A DNA stretch of 64,000 bases, taken from Pseudarthrobacter sp. NIBRBAC000502770. GTDB lineage: Bacteria > Actinomycetota > Actinomycetes > Actinomycetales > Micrococcaceae. The stretch lies in the NCBI RefSeq assembly GCF_006517815.1, contig NZ_CP041198.1, forward strand, positions 2,914,001 through 2,978,000, given 5' to 3'. The translations under genes were made by a program, and so were the position numbers. Shown piece by piece: positions 37,696-46,506 of this stretch (the stretch's first letter is position 1; each line of letters begins with the position of its first letter). The notes under the pieces are model-generated. The model saw nothing but the letters and a program-made list of their open reading frames with translations. It did not search any database and was not told the DNA's origin.

Positions 37696-38118
37696 CTAAG
37701 CGGCGATTTCCTGCTTTGCCCCCTTCGTTTCGATCTCGATCTTGCGCGGCTTGGCCTTTTCGGCAACCGGGATCCGCAGCGTCAGGACGCCGGCGTCATA
37801 GCTGGCCTTGATGTGGTCAGTGTCCAGCGTGTCGCCGAGGATCAGTTGGCGGCTGAAGACGCCGCGCGGCCGTTCAGAGGCGACCAATTCGGTGTCCTTG
37901 CCCACGGGGTCCGGGCGTTCGGCCCGCACCGTCAGGACATTCCGTTCAACATCCAGGTCCACCGAGTCCACCGAGACACCGGGCAAATCAAAGGCCACGA
38001 CGAATTCCTGGTCCTCTCGCCATGCATCCATCGGCATCGCCGCCGGGCGTGCAGCCGTGCCGAGGACCTGCTGGGCCAGCCTGTCCAGCTCGCGGAACGG
38101 ATCGGTTCGCATCAACAT
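37696..38118 (-). CDS. Small heat-shock protein, Hsp20 family
   Basis: This 140-residue protein has the alpha-crystallin domain: [34 protein letters not shown] at the front and [23 protein letters not shown] with the IxI-like tail at the back. It holds unfolding proteins in a soluble state. The start ATG is behind GAGGAGGGA. An 8-bp inverted repeat (38159-38184) and a single TTAGCACT half-site (38193-38200) lie in its promoter region, consistent with stress control. Confidence 0.92.
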   Translation of the reverse strand: MLMRTDPFRELDRLAQQVLGTAARPAAMPMDAWREDQEFVVAFDLPGVSVDSVDLDVERNVLTVRAERPDPVGKDTELVASERPRGVFSRQLILGDTLDTDHIKASYDAGVLTLRIPVAEKAKPRKIEIETKGAKQEIAA

Positions 38119-38158
38119 GGCTTCCCTCCTCGTAAGAGATGGTCCAACATCATTCCCG

Positions 38159-38184
38159 TATCAGCCGATCTATGGTGGCTGATA
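38159..38184. promoter_or_regulatory. Inverted repeat in the hsp20 leader
   Basis: TATCAGCC (38159-38166) and GGCTGATA (38177-38184) are perfect 8-bp inverted repeats with a 10-base spacer, 41 bases upstream of the hsp20 start. The spacing fits a dimeric repressor site on one face of the helix. It does not match HAIR or a full CIRCE element. Confidence 0.45.
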
Positions 38185-38268
38185 TAGATTTTTTAGCACT
38201 GGAGAACCAAGTCCGCAAGGGTTTCCAGCAGCGGATTCCGGAGAATTTTAGGGCCACCGCGGGCATGG

Positions 38269-38317
38269 AAAAGGGCCCTCCCAGCCGTGCACGGAGCAGG
38301 CAGTGGAAGGGCCCTTT
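38269..38317 (-). terminator. Terminator of the Pro-rich peptide gene
   Basis: AAAGGGCCCTTCC on the minus strand pairs with GGAGGGCCCTTTT in a 13-bp stem with one G-T wobble and ends in four T. It lies 12 bases after the minus-strand stop at 38329, which supports that gene as transcribed. Confidence 0.65.
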
Positions 38318-38328
38318 GAGGTTGGCGG

Positions 38329-38526
38329 TCAGTCCCGGGTGGGGTCCGGGCGGAGCGGCGCCGGGCCGGGATCCGGGACGGGAAGCGGTCCCGGAGGCGC
38401 CGGTGCGGGGAACGGATTCGGGGATGGCGGGCCGGGAGGGTGCGGCTGGGTGGGGTCCGGGGAGGTGGGCTCCGGGCCCGGTTCCGGCGGGAACGGCTCA
38501 GGTTCGTGCACTGGCGGGATGGTCAT
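38329..38526 (-). CDS. Short proline-rich protein
   Basis: This 65-residue protein is almost entirely Pro, Glu and Asp with PEP and PDP units (MTIPPVHEPEPFPPEPGPEP at the N-terminus). It starts at ATG 38526 behind AAGGGAAG and ends just before a good terminator on the same strand, which is why this strand is preferred to the overlapping Gly-rich frame on the other. It is probably unstructured. Function is unknown. The 295 bases between its start and the oligopeptidase gene hold no other gene I can support. Confidence 0.55.
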   Translation of the reverse strand: MTIPPVHEPEPFPPEPGPEPTSPDPTQPHPPGPPSPNPFPAPAPPGPLPVPDPGPAPLRPDPTRD

Positions 38527-38821
38527 GAACTTCCCTTCTCACGCTGGGCGGATGTGCCTTGGACTGCCCAGCCTACGCTTGCGGTCCGCCTGCAACCACC
38601 CTCTTCTCCCCGGTTGCTCCATCAGTTTTGGTCCCTAAACGCCGGTTTTAGGAGCTATAGGTGATGGAGCATCACGACGGCGGGGGGGGTTGCCAACGTG
38701 CGGATCCGTTAGTCCCGGACCGGGCAGGCTGCCAGAGTCTTTCGCCCTCTTCCCGCCAAGGGCGTCTCCCCCGACAGCGAACGGCCCCCTGGCCCGCGGG
38801 GGTGGTGGATATATTGAATCC

Positions 38822-41044
38822 ATGACCTCCACTTCCCTGCAGGATTCCGCCGGTACTGCGGTCCCGGCTCCCCCGGCCGCCAAAAAGATCCCCACCGAGC
38901 GCACCCACCACGGGGAGACCTTCGTGGACAACTACGAGTGGCTGCGGGACAAGGAGTCGGCGGAGGTGGTGGAGCACCTGCGGGCCGAAAACGCCTACCA
39001 GGAAGCCGTCACGGCGCACCAGGAACCGCTCCGGGAGGCCATTTTCCAGGAGATCAAAGGCCGCACCCAGGAAACCGACCTGTCCGTCCCGCACCGCAAG
39101 GACGGCTGGTGGTACTTCAGCCGCTCCGCGGAGGGCAAGGAGTACGGCATCCACTGCCGGGTAAAGGCACAGGACTCCGGAGACAAGGTGGCCGACTGGA
39201 CGCCTCCGGCTGTAGAGGCCGGGGTGGAGATCCCGGGCGAGGAGATCCTGCTGGACGGCAATGTGGAGGCCGAAGGCAAGCCGTTCTTCTCCGTGGGCGG
39301 TACAGCGGTCACCGTGGATGGCAACCTGTACGCCTACGCGGTGGACAATGCCGGCGACGAACGCTTCACGCTGCGGATCAAGGACCTGCGCACAGGCGAA
39401 CTGCTGCCGGACGTCATTGAAAACATCTTCTACGGGGTGGCATTCTCCCCGGACGGCACCCGTCTCTTCTACACCGTGGTGGACGAGTCCTGGCGCCCCT
39501 ACCAGGTGAAGGCGCACGTCCTTGGCACCCCCGTGTCGGAGGACCTGGTGGTGTACCAGGAGGACGACGCGGCCATGTGGCTGGGCTTCGAACTCTCCGC
39601 GGACCGGCGCCATCTGGTACTGGGGATCGGATGCTCGGAGTACAGCGAAACCAGGCTGCTGCGCTTCGACGATCCCGCCGGCGCCATCACCACGGTCATT
39701 TCCCGCAACGAGCGCGTCCTGTATGAGGCCGAACCCTTCCTGCTCGACGGGCAGGAACGCATACTGCTCACGCACAACCGCGGTGCCATCAACTCCATGG
39801 TCTCGCTGGCGGACCCGGCCGAGCTGGAAAAGCCGCTGGCCGAACAGACCTGGCAGACCGTCGTCGGGCATTCCGACGACGTGCGCGTCAACGGCGCCGG
39901 CGTCACCGCCACGCACCTGGTGGTGTCCATCCGCAAGGACACCATCGAGCGGGTGCAGGTGATGGGACTGGCCGGCCTGGGCACGCCCGCCCAGCAGGAG
40001 CCCGTGGAACCGGCTTTCGATGAGGAGCTTTACACCGCCGGCGTGGGCGGCTCGGACTATGAATCCCCCGTCATCCGGCTGGGCTACACGTCCTACTTCA
40101 CGCCGTCGCGCATCTACGATTTCGTCCTGCCCACCCCGGAGCAGCCGGCCGGCGAGCTGCTGCTGCGCAAGGAAAGCCCGGTCCTGGGCGGCTACGACGG
40201 CAGCGACTACGTGGCCACCAGGGAATGGGCCACCGCCGGCGACGGCACGCGCATCCCGCTGTCCGTCCTGCGGCACAAGGGCGTGAAGCGGGATTCGACG
40301 GCGGCCGGCCTGGTCTACGGGTACGGCTCCTATGAAATGAGCATGGACCCGGGCTTCGGCATCGCACGGTTGTCGCTGCTGGACCGCGGCATCGTGTTCG
40401 TGATCGCCCACATCCGCGGCGGCGGCGAGCTGGGCCGGCACTGGTACGAGGACGGCAAGAAGCTCACCAAGAAGAACACCTTCACCGACTTCGTGGACGC
40501 CACTGACTGGCTGGCAGGCTCCGGATGGGTGGACCCGGCCCGGATCGCAGCGCTTGGAGGCTCCGCGGGCGGGCTGCTGATGGGCGCCATTGCCAACATG
40601 GCACCCGAAAAGTACGCCGCCATTGTGGCGCAGGTGCCGTTCGTGGACCCGCTCACCAGCATCCTGGACCCGGACCTGCCGCTCTCCGCGCTGGAGTGGG
40701 AAGAGTGGGGCAACCCGATCACCGATCCCCAGGCCTACGCCTACATGAAGTCCTATTCGCCGTACGAGAATGTGCGGGCGGTGTCCTACCCCAGGATCGC
40801 CGCCGTGACGTCCTTCAACGACACCCGGGTCCTCTATGTTGAACCGGCCAAGTGGGTGCAGGAACTGCGGAACAAGACGACGGGGACCGCGCCCATCGTC
40901 ATGAAGATCGAGATGGACGGTGGACACGGGGGCGCCTCCGGCCGGTACGTGCAGTGGCGGGAACGGGCCTGGGACTACGCATTCATCGCCGACGCCCTGG
41001 GCGCCACCGAGCTCCTCCCCGGCGCCGGCCTGAAACAGGACTGA
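38822..41044 (+). CDS. ptrB: S9 family oligopeptidase (oligopeptidase B type)
   Basis: This 740-residue protein has an N-terminal seven-bladed propeller (about 60-440) and a C-terminal alpha/beta-hydrolase domain. The nucleophile lies in GGSAGGLLMGAI; the acid and histidine are expected in SFNDTRVLYVEP and DGGHGGASGR. Preceding IAHIRGGGELGRHWYEDGK is typical of oligopeptidase B, which cleaves short peptides after basic residues. The ATG at 38822 is used because upstream residues are not family-like. A hairpin terminator follows the stop by 2 bases. Confidence 0.93.
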   Translation: MTSTSLQDSAGTAVPAPPAAKKIPTERTHHGETFVDNYEWLRDKESAEVVEHLRAENAYQEAVTAHQEPLREAIFQEIKGRTQETDLSVPHRKDGWWYFSRSAEGKEYGIHCRVKAQDSGDKVADWTPPAVEAGVEIPGEEILLDGNVEAEGKPFFSVGGTAVTVDGNLYAYAVDNAGDERFTLRIKDLRTGELLPDVIENIFYGVAFSPDGTRLFYTVVDESWRPYQVKAHVLGTPVSEDLVVYQEDDAAMWLGFELSADRRHLVLGIGCSEYSETRLLRFDDPAGAITTVISRNERVLYEAEPFLLDGQERILLTHNRGAINSMVSLADPAELEKPLAEQTWQTVVGHSDDVRVNGAGVTATHLVVSIRKDTIERVQVMGLAGLGTPAQQEPVEPAFDEELYTAGVGGSDYESPVIRLGYTSYFTPSRIYDFVLPTPEQPAGELLLRKESPVLGGYDGSDYVATREWATAGDGTRIPLSVLRHKGVKRDSTAAGLVYGYGSYEMSMDPGFGIARLSLLDRGIVFVIAHIRGGGELGRHWYEDGKKLTKKNTFTDFVDATDWLAGSGWVDPARIAALGGSAGGLLMGAIANMAPEKYAAIVAQVPFVDPLTSILDPDLPLSALEWEEWGNPITDPQAYAYMKSYSPYENVRAVSYPRIAAVTSFNDTRVLYVEPAKWVQELRNKTTGTAPIVMKIEMDGGHGGASGRYVQWRERAWDYAFIADALGATELLPGAGLKQD

Positions 41045-41046
41045 AG

Positions 41047-41077
41047 GTACGACGGCGGGCGGGTCCCGCCGTCGTAC
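41047..41077 (+). terminator. Terminator hairpin after the oligopeptidase gene
   Basis: GTACGACGGCGGG and CCCGCCGTCGTAC form a perfect 13-bp stem with a 5-base loop, starting 2 bases after the stop codon. The T tract is short (CTTCCTTT). Confidence 0.75.
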
Positions 41078-41109
41078 GCTTCCTTTGCCGCGCCGCAGCA
41101 GGCAGCGCT

Positions 41110-41420
41110 TCAGGGCTGCAGGTGCTCCGCCAGCCACTCAGCGAGTGTTTCAAGGTAGGCGCGGACGGTGCGCCCCTGGGCGCGCTCTACCAGGGGATCG
41201 GCGATCTTGCCAAAGATGCCGCCCAGGCCGGAAACGGCATCGATCCGCTGGGTGACCCGGGTCCCGCCACCGGCCGGTTCAAGGGTGAACGTCACCGTGA
41301 AGTTCAGCTTCCCTTCAACGGAGCGGGACACCATCCGCCTTGGCGGGTCGAACTCCACCACCTCGACAGTCCAGTCGAAGCGCCGGCCCATCACTCAACG
41401 GATTCTTCTACTACTGGCAT
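41110..41420 (-). pseudogene. SRPBCC-domain protein with internal deletion
   Basis: A ribosome site AGGAG precedes ATG at 41420, which opens MPVVEESVE and stops at once (41391-41393). Downstream, in another frame, comes GRRFDWTVEVVEFDPPRRM and the rest of a START/SRPBCC fold ending at 41110 (94 residues at most). Intact relatives are about 145 residues and, as I recall them, have about 50 residues of ligand-pocket fold between these two pieces. The gene therefore seems to have lost its middle and its frame. A short C-terminal product from the GTG at 41394 is possible but unlikely to fold. Confidence 0.65.
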
Positions 41421-41582
41421 CGGATTCTCCTGGAACAGCACCTGCTGCCGACGCGGCTCGGCCGGCAGGTAGGCACAGCGCCAGCTTGGACCGCTGCCGC
41501 GCCGCTGTCAATGCGCCAATAAGCTCACCATGCTTACCATTGGGGGGCACTTGTTTTCCGGCACGGATACAGAGGAGCAGGC

Positions 41583-41789
41583 ATGTCATTGAGCAAGGGA
41601 ACGCAGGTGGAGTGGAACACTTCACAGGGCAAGACGCACGGCAGGATCGTCGAGAAGAAAACCAGCGACTTCGAGCTCGACGGCAACACCCACCGCGCCA
41701 GCGAGGATGAGCCGCAGTATGTGGTGGAATCGGACAAGACCGGCGCCCGGGCGGCGCACAAGGCATCCGCACTGACCGAGAAGAAGTAA
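41583..41789 (+). CDS. DUF2945 (HVA1/TUDOR-like) small protein
   Basis: This 68-residue basic protein follows GAGGAG by 5 bases. The wording VEWNTSQGKTHGRIVEKKTSDFELDG and EPQYVVESDKTGARAAHKASAL is that of DUF2945, a small barrel-like domain of unknown function. It is followed after 4 bases by an SQR-like flavoprotein gene, so the two are probably co-transcribed. Confidence 0.85.
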   Translation: MSLSKGTQVEWNTSQGKTHGRIVEKKTSDFELDGNTHRASEDEPQYVVESDKTGARAAHKASALTEKK

Positions 41790-41793
41790 TACC

Positions 41794-42990
41794 GTGGCTG
41801 CCCAGCACGAGGTTGTGGTCATTGGTGGCGGCAACGCCGGCATCTCCCTGGCCGCCCGGCTGCAGCGCTACGGCGTCAAGGACGTCGCAGTGATCGAACC
41901 CCGGGACCACCACCTCTACCAGCCGCTTTTCTCGCACATCGCGGGCGGCCGGGCGCAGGCCGGAGAGGCCATCCGGCCACAGCAATCCGTCATACCCAAC
42001 GGCGTCACCTGGATCCGGGATGCCGCCGCCGGCGTGGATGCGGTGGGCAATACCGTCACGCTGGAATCGGGGGCCCGGGTGGCTTACGGGCAGCTGGTGG
42101 TATGCCCGGGGCTGCAGTACGACTGGGACGCTGTGCCAGGGCTCGCCGAGGCCGTCCATTCGCCGAACGGCGCCTCCCACTATGAGTTTGAACTAGCTCC
42201 CAAAGCCTGGACGCTGCTGAGCGCCATGACCTCCGGGACCGCTGTGTTCACCATGCCGGCAGGCCCCATCAAGTGCGGCGGCGCCGCCCAGAAACCCATG
42301 TACCTGGCCTGCGACTACTGGCGGGAACAGGGGGTCCTGGACAAGATCCGGGTGGTGATGGTGCAGCCCTACCCCACAGTGTTCGGGGTGCCGGAGGTGG
42401 ACCGGGAACTGGACCGCAAGATCGCTGAGTACGGGATCGAACTGCGGACCAACAGCGAACTGGTGGCGGTCAGCCCTTCCGGGCGCAGGGCTACCATCCG
42501 GGACCACGCCGCCCACACCACGGAGGACCTGGCGTACGACTTCATCAACGCCGTCCCGCCGCAATCGGCCCCGAACTGGCTCAAGGCCACGGACCTGCCG
42601 GCTCCCGGTGACGCGGGCGGCTTCGTGGAATTGGACCGGCAGACGCTGCGGCATCTCCGCTACCCCAACGTGTGGTCCCTGGGCGACGCCGCGGGCACCA
42701 CAAACTCTAAGTCCGGCGGTGCGCTGCGCAAGCAGACCAAGGTGGTGGCCAAAAACCTGGTGGCCGCCAGGAAAGGAAAGCCTCTGCGCGCCAAGTATGA
42801 CGGCTACTCGGTCTGTCCATTCACCGTGTCACGGGACACCGTGGTGTTCGCCGAGTTCGATGACACGTACCGGCCCAAACCCACCATCCCCCGGGTACCT
42901 ACCTGGAACGAGAGCAGGCTGTCCTGGGTGGTGGACCGGGATCTCTTTCCCCGGATTTACTGGAACCTGATCCTCAAAGGCCGGGCGTAG
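41794..42990 (+). CDS. Sulfide:quinone oxidoreductase-like flavoprotein
   Basis: This 398-residue protein has the FAD-binding GGGNAGISLAARL near the N-terminus and a second FAD strand NVWSLGDAAG. Two conserved cysteines sit in PIKCGGAAQKPMYL and in YDGYSVCPFTV, the pair used by type II (SQOR-like) sulfide:quinone reductases. It probably oxidises sulfide to persulfide or polysulfide at the membrane and reduces quinone. The start is GTG. The C-terminal RIYWNLILKGRA could be an amphipathic membrane foot. Confidence 0.85.
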   Translation: MAAQHEVVVIGGGNAGISLAARLQRYGVKDVAVIEPRDHHLYQPLFSHIAGGRAQAGEAIRPQQSVIPNGVTWIRDAAAGVDAVGNTVTLESGARVAYGQLVVCPGLQYDWDAVPGLAEAVHSPNGASHYEFELAPKAWTLLSAMTSGTAVFTMPAGPIKCGGAAQKPMYLACDYWREQGVLDKIRVVMVQPYPTVFGVPEVDRELDRKIAEYGIELRTNSELVAVSPSGRRATIRDHAAHTTEDLAYDFINAVPPQSAPNWLKATDLPAPGDAGGFVELDRQTLRHLRYPNVWSLGDAAGTTNSKSGGALRKQTKVVAKNLVAARKGKPLRAKYDGYSVCPFTVSRDTVVFAEFDDTYRPKPTIPRVPTWNESRLSWVVDRDLFPRIYWNLILKGRA

Positions 42991-42993
42991 CGG

Positions 42994-43554
42994 CTACCGG
43001 GCGGAGCCGATGCGCCATTCAGCGGCCAGGATGGCGTAAACCAGCTCGGTAGCCCACTGTCCCTTGTACCGCCATTTGTCGATGTGCCGTGCCTCCAGCC
43101 GCATGCCCAGCCGGCTGCAGAGTGCGGCCGAGGCATGGTTGAGTTCATCCAGCCGTGCCTCGATCCGGTGCAGGCCAAGTTCCTCGAAGCCAAGGCTGAG
43201 CACGGCGTCGGCGGCCTCCGTGCCGTAGCCCTTGCCGCGGGCCGCCGGCGCCAGGGTCCATCCAACTTCGGCCTGGCCCTCGCCGGGGAGCCATTTCAGG
43301 ACCACTTCACCCAGCAGGCCCGGTCTTTCGGCGGCTTCGATAGCCAGGGCCACCCAGTCGCCCTCCTTCTCGAAGACAAAGTTGGCGTACCTGCCCACCC
43401 GCTCCATGGACTGCGTATAGGTCTTGGCCGGCCCGGGCAGGAAGCGCGCGGTATCCGGCAGCGAGTGGTAGGCGTGGAAGGCGTCCAGGTCACCGCCGTT
43501 GAACCGGCGCAGGACCAGCCGTTCGGTGGTGATGGGCAGGCGGATCTCAGGCAT
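42994..43554 (-). CDS. GNAT acetyltransferase (RimJ/RimL type)
   Basis: This 186-residue protein has the RimJ/RimL opening ERLVLRRFNGGDLDAF, the EVGWTLAPAARGKGYGTEAADAVL acetyl-CoA loop and the helix LHRIEARLDELNHASAALCSRLGM. It transfers an acetyl group to an amine, possibly a protein N-terminus; the substrate is unknown. It is convergent with the SQR-like gene with only a few bases between stops. Confidence 0.9.
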   Translation of the reverse strand: MPEIRLPITTERLVLRRFNGGDLDAFHAYHSLPDTARFLPGPAKTYTQSMERVGRYANFVFEKEGDWVALAIEAAERPGLLGEVVLKWLPGEGQAEVGWTLAPAARGKGYGTEAADAVLSLGFEELGLHRIEARLDELNHASAALCSRLGMRLEARHIDKWRYKGQWATELVYAILAAEWRIGSAR

Positions 43555-43716
43555 GGATCGAGGTTACGCCACCGCCCCGCAAAGAACGACGACGGCTCCC
43601 ACCCCGCGTGGCTGGAGGGCTCTTGCCCCGGCGAACCTCCGGGAGTACCGTTCGCGTACGGCTCGCTGGCGCCCGTGTTGTCGCATCTACCGTTCCCTTG
43701 GAAAGTAGGGGCAAGA

Positions 43717-44829
43717 GTGAAGTCCGCACAGCCCTGGGCAGCCCTCGTCGTCATCGGCATTCTGCTGGGCGCCACTTCCTGCACGTACGAGGACTCCACG
43801 GAGGACCCCACCCGGGCAGCAACCACAACAGCTCCCAGCCCCAAAGTGCTCCGCATCGGCACCCAGGACGATGCAATCGGGCCCACCCGCGGCCAGATCG
43901 AAGAATTTGCCCGGCAGGTGCAGGCCCGTTCCCACCGGACCTTGGTGGTTGACCCGGTGTACCGGGCGGGAGGGGACTCGGGCAAAGGCTGGGACCAGGT
44001 GGTTGCCCGACGGGTGATGGGCGGAGACCTGGAGATGGCCGTAGTGCCGGCCCGGACGTGGGACACGGAGGGCGTCCTGGACTTCCGGGCACTCTCCGCG
44101 CCCTTCCTGGTGACATCAAGCGCAATGATCAAGGAAGTAGTGAAACCGGAGCATGCCCGCGGGATGCTGGCCAGCCTCGAGAGTGCCGGGGTCACAGGCC
44201 TGGCGCTCTTTCCGGACGGCCCAAGGATGCTGTTCTCCTTCACCACACCCATCCTCACCCTCGCGGATGTCAAGGGCATGGTGGTCAGGGCGCCCCTGTC
44301 CGACACCACCTTCGCCATCCTCGCGGCCCTGGGTGCCATACCCGTGGACCTGGCCGACCAGGAGTTCGGTGACGGCGTGGAGAGGGGAACGGTGGGGGGC
44401 GCCGAATCGTCCATGGCCTACGCCCAGGATTTGCCGACGGCACGGAACGCAACGGGCCGTGCCATCGCCACCGGAAACCTTGTGGTTCATTCGAAGATCA
44501 GCACCTTGGTGATCAATAACAAGGCCAGGGCCGCCCTCACCGGGGACGAACAGCGGATTCTCCAGGAGGCTGCCGATTCCACCAGGGAATGGGCCTCCGC
44601 CCTTCTCGCACCGCTTTCAGCGGAAGCCCGGAAGTACTGCGAGGGTGGCGGCAAGGTGGCCATGGCAACAGAGCAGGAGCTCGCCGCTTTCCGTGCGGCC
44701 TTGGCACCGGTCTACGGGGTCCTGGAACAGGATGCGGAGACCAGGGAGCTCATTGGACGGCTCCAGGATTTGGCCGCCAGGACTCCGGCAGACCCCGCGG
44801 TCAGACCCTGCGACTACGACACCTACTGA
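43717..44829 (+). CDS. TRAP-type (DctP-like) solute-binding lipoprotein
   Basis: This 370-residue protein starts at GTG 43717 behind AGGGG and has a lipoprotein signal (LLGATSC). The fold wording, such as VVARRVMGGDLEMAVVPARTW, LFPDGPRMLFSFTTPILTLADVKGMVVRAP and VHSKISTLVINNKARAAL, is that of DctP-family receptors of TRAP transporters. No DctQ or DctM membrane gene is adjacent, so it is an orphan receptor or has another role. It is convergent with ackA. Confidence 0.8.
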   Translation: MKSAQPWAALVVIGILLGATSCTYEDSTEDPTRAATTTAPSPKVLRIGTQDDAIGPTRGQIEEFARQVQARSHRTLVVDPVYRAGGDSGKGWDQVVARRVMGGDLEMAVVPARTWDTEGVLDFRALSAPFLVTSSAMIKEVVKPEHARGMLASLESAGVTGLALFPDGPRMLFSFTTPILTLADVKGMVVRAPLSDTTFAILAALGAIPVDLADQEFGDGVERGTVGGAESSMAYAQDLPTARNATGRAIATGNLVVHSKISTLVINNKARAALTGDEQRILQEAADSTREWASALLAPLSAEARKYCEGGGKVAMATEQELAAFRAALAPVYGVLEQDAETRELIGRLQDLAARTPADPAVRPCDYDTY

Positions 44830-44842
44830 GGATCAGGCGGGA

Positions 44843-46006
44843 TCAGGAGGCAGCTGACCCGACGACGGCGGCGGTCGCCTCCGCGATGGCGCGCTCCTCG
44901 TCGGTGGGAACCACCAGGACGGGGATCGCCGAGCCCGGCGTGGATATGACGCGCGGTTCCTTTGACCGCTCAGCGTTCAGGCCGCCGTCGAGCTCGATGC
45001 CCAGGGCGCCGAGCCGGTCCGCCACATGCGCCCGGAACTGCCGGGAGTTCTCGCCGATTCCGGCGGTGAACACCAGCGCCTTGGCCCCGCCGACGGCCAC
45101 GTGGTAGCCGCCGATGTACTTGGCCAGCCGGTAGGACGCCACCGCGAGCGCCATGCTGGCCTTCTCGTCGCCGGACTCGGCGGCCTCCACCACGGAGCGC
45201 ATGTCGTTGTTGCCGGCCAGGCCTTTCAGCCCGGATTCACGGTTCAGCATGGTGTCGATGTCCTCCGGCGTCCACCCGGCACGGCCCAGGAACACCAGGA
45301 TGGACGGATCCAGGTCGCCGGAGCGGGTGCCCATCACCAGGCCTTCGAGCGGAGTGAAACCCATGGAGGTGTCCACGGAGAGGCCGCCCCGGATGGCGGT
45401 GGCGGACGCGCCGTTGCCCAGGTGGGCGATGACGCCGTCGAACTCCTCGATGGGGACGTCCAGCAGCGCCGCGGCCCGGCGCGCAACATACTCGTGCGAG
45501 GTGCCGTGGAAGCCGTACCGGCGGATGCCGTGGTTGGTGTACAGCTCGTCCGGGACGGCGTAGCGCCAGGCATGCTCGGGCAGGGTGCGGTGGAAGGCGG
45601 TGTCGAAGACGGCCACCTGCGGCATCTTGGGCCATTTCCTGGTGATCGCACGGATGCCCAGGACATTGGCGGGGTTGTGCAGCGGCGCCAGCGGGTTGAG
45701 GCGTTCGATCGCACGGGTGATTTCGTTGTCCACCAGCACGGGCTCGGCGAACCGCTCGCCGCCGTGGACCACCCGGTGCCCCACGGCGCCCAGTTCCCGG
45801 TCCCCCAGCTCCCGGTGGATCGCCGCGTCAACCTGTTCCAGGGCCTCGGCGTGGTCCCGCGGGCCTTCGACCTCACCGTCCCCGCCGCCGCCGTTGCCCA
45901 TGCCGATCTTCTCGATCAGTCCCTCTGTGAGTACTGTCCCGGCCGCCACGTCACGGACCTGGTACTTCAACGACGACGAACCGGAGTTGATGACGAGCAC
46001 GAGCAT
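44843..46006 (-). CDS. ackA: Acetate kinase
   Basis: This 387-residue protein has VLVINSGSSSLKYQ at the N-terminus, VGHRVVHGGERF, the catalytic region FDTAFHRTLPEHAWRYAVP, YGFHGTSHEYV, IAHLGNGASATAI and VFTAGIGENS. It interconverts acetyl phosphate and acetate with ADP/ATP. It normally pairs with phosphate acetyltransferase; here pta lies on the same strand but 7.1 kb upstream, with other genes between. A short acidic insert (GNGGGGDGEVEG) follows residue 36. Confidence 0.96.
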   Translation of the reverse strand: MLVLVINSGSSSLKYQVRDVAAGTVLTEGLIEKIGMGNGGGGDGEVEGPRDHAEALEQVDAAIHRELGDRELGAVGHRVVHGGERFAEPVLVDNEITRAIERLNPLAPLHNPANVLGIRAITRKWPKMPQVAVFDTAFHRTLPEHAWRYAVPDELYTNHGIRRYGFHGTSHEYVARRAAALLDVPIEEFDGVIAHLGNGASATAIRGGLSVDTSMGFTPLEGLVMGTRSGDLDPSILVFLGRAGWTPEDIDTMLNRESGLKGLAGNNDMRSVVEAAESGDEKASMALAVASYRLAKYIGGYHVAVGGAKALVFTAGIGENSRQFRAHVADRLGALGIELDGGLNAERSKEPRVISTPGSAIPVLVVPTDEERAIAEATAAVVGSAAS

Positions 46007-46144
46007 GCGGGGCCTCCTCAGCCTGGCGTCTGCAGTTCAACCCCACTATATGTGGCCGCGCTCCCGCGCCGTTCCTTGCGCCGACAGGCGGGCTGTGCCT
46101 ATGGTCGGCGGACAAGGCTGGCCCACGTCGAGAGGACTTTCCGA

Positions 46145-46438
46145 ATGACGAACGAACCCACTTCGGGCGAAGAGAACGATCCCACCAACACCGGATCCAG
46201 CAGCACGGCGCCGCTTCAATCCGGCTCCGGCTCCGGGTCCGGCTCCAAGGACCCTACCGTCGTTGAGGGCGCCAACCCGGCGCTGGACGATACCGGCAAC
46301 CTTAAGGCTGCGGAAACCGGTGAGGCGCCGGAAGCACCGGAGAACCCCGAAGACCTGGACCTCACGCCGCAGGGTCTCTCCGACGAGCCTGCCAAGGAGG
46401 AGGATCCGGAGAGCATAGCCAAGCCGGACAACAGCTAG
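46145..46438 (+). CDS. Small acidic hypothetical protein
   Basis: This 97-residue protein is rich in Glu, Asp, Pro, Ser and Thr with a GSGSGSGS run and no hydrophobic core, so it is probably disordered. The start is preceded by AGAGG. It ends 13 bases before a strong bidirectional terminator. It is divergent from ackA. Function is unknown. Confidence 0.6.
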   Translation: MTNEPTSGEENDPTNTGSSSTAPLQSGSGSGSGSKDPTVVEGANPALDDTGNLKAAETGEAPEAPENPEDLDLTPQGLSDEPAKEEDPESIAKPDNS

Positions 46439-46451
46439 GCTCCCCCAAGCA

Positions 46452-46495
46452 AAAGGACGACGACGGCACTTGCGAAAGTGCCGTCGTCGTCCTTT
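46452..46495. terminator. Bidirectional terminator, copy 1 of a 49-bp repeat
   Basis: AAAGGACGACGACGGCACTT pairs perfectly with its complement over 20 bp around a four-base loop, with A and T runs on both sides. It lies between two convergent genes (ends at 46438 and 46507). The surrounding 49 bases (46444-46492) recur at 53061-53109 with 3 mismatches, so the two copies bracket the sugar-acid block. Confidence 0.85.
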
Positions 46496-46506
46496 ATCTG
46501 TAAAAA

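Noticed and set aside
38193..38200. CIRCE element for HrcA
   Set aside because: Only one half-site (TTAGCACT) is present; the expected inverted half 9 bases away is missing.
38303..38638. Gly-rich 111-codon plus-strand frame
   Set aside because: It has no ribosome site, and its Gly-rich part is the complement of the Pro-rich minus-strand gene, which has both a ribosome site and a terminator.
38672..41137. 821-codon open frame opposite the oligopeptidase gene
   Set aside because: It mirrors the codon pattern of a clear S9 peptidase gene, as usual at this GC content. Its product has no recognisable domain and no ribosome site.
41395..42180. 261-codon minus-strand frame over the DUF2945 and SQR-like genes
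   Set aside because: Shadow of two plus-strand genes. Only its last few bases include the true start fragment of the SRPBCC pseudogene, and that is in a different frame.
43084..43716. N-terminal extension of the TRAP-type binding protein frame
   Set aside because: The extra residues mirror the GNAT gene on the other strand. The GTG at 43717 gives a proper lipoprotein signal behind a ribosome site.
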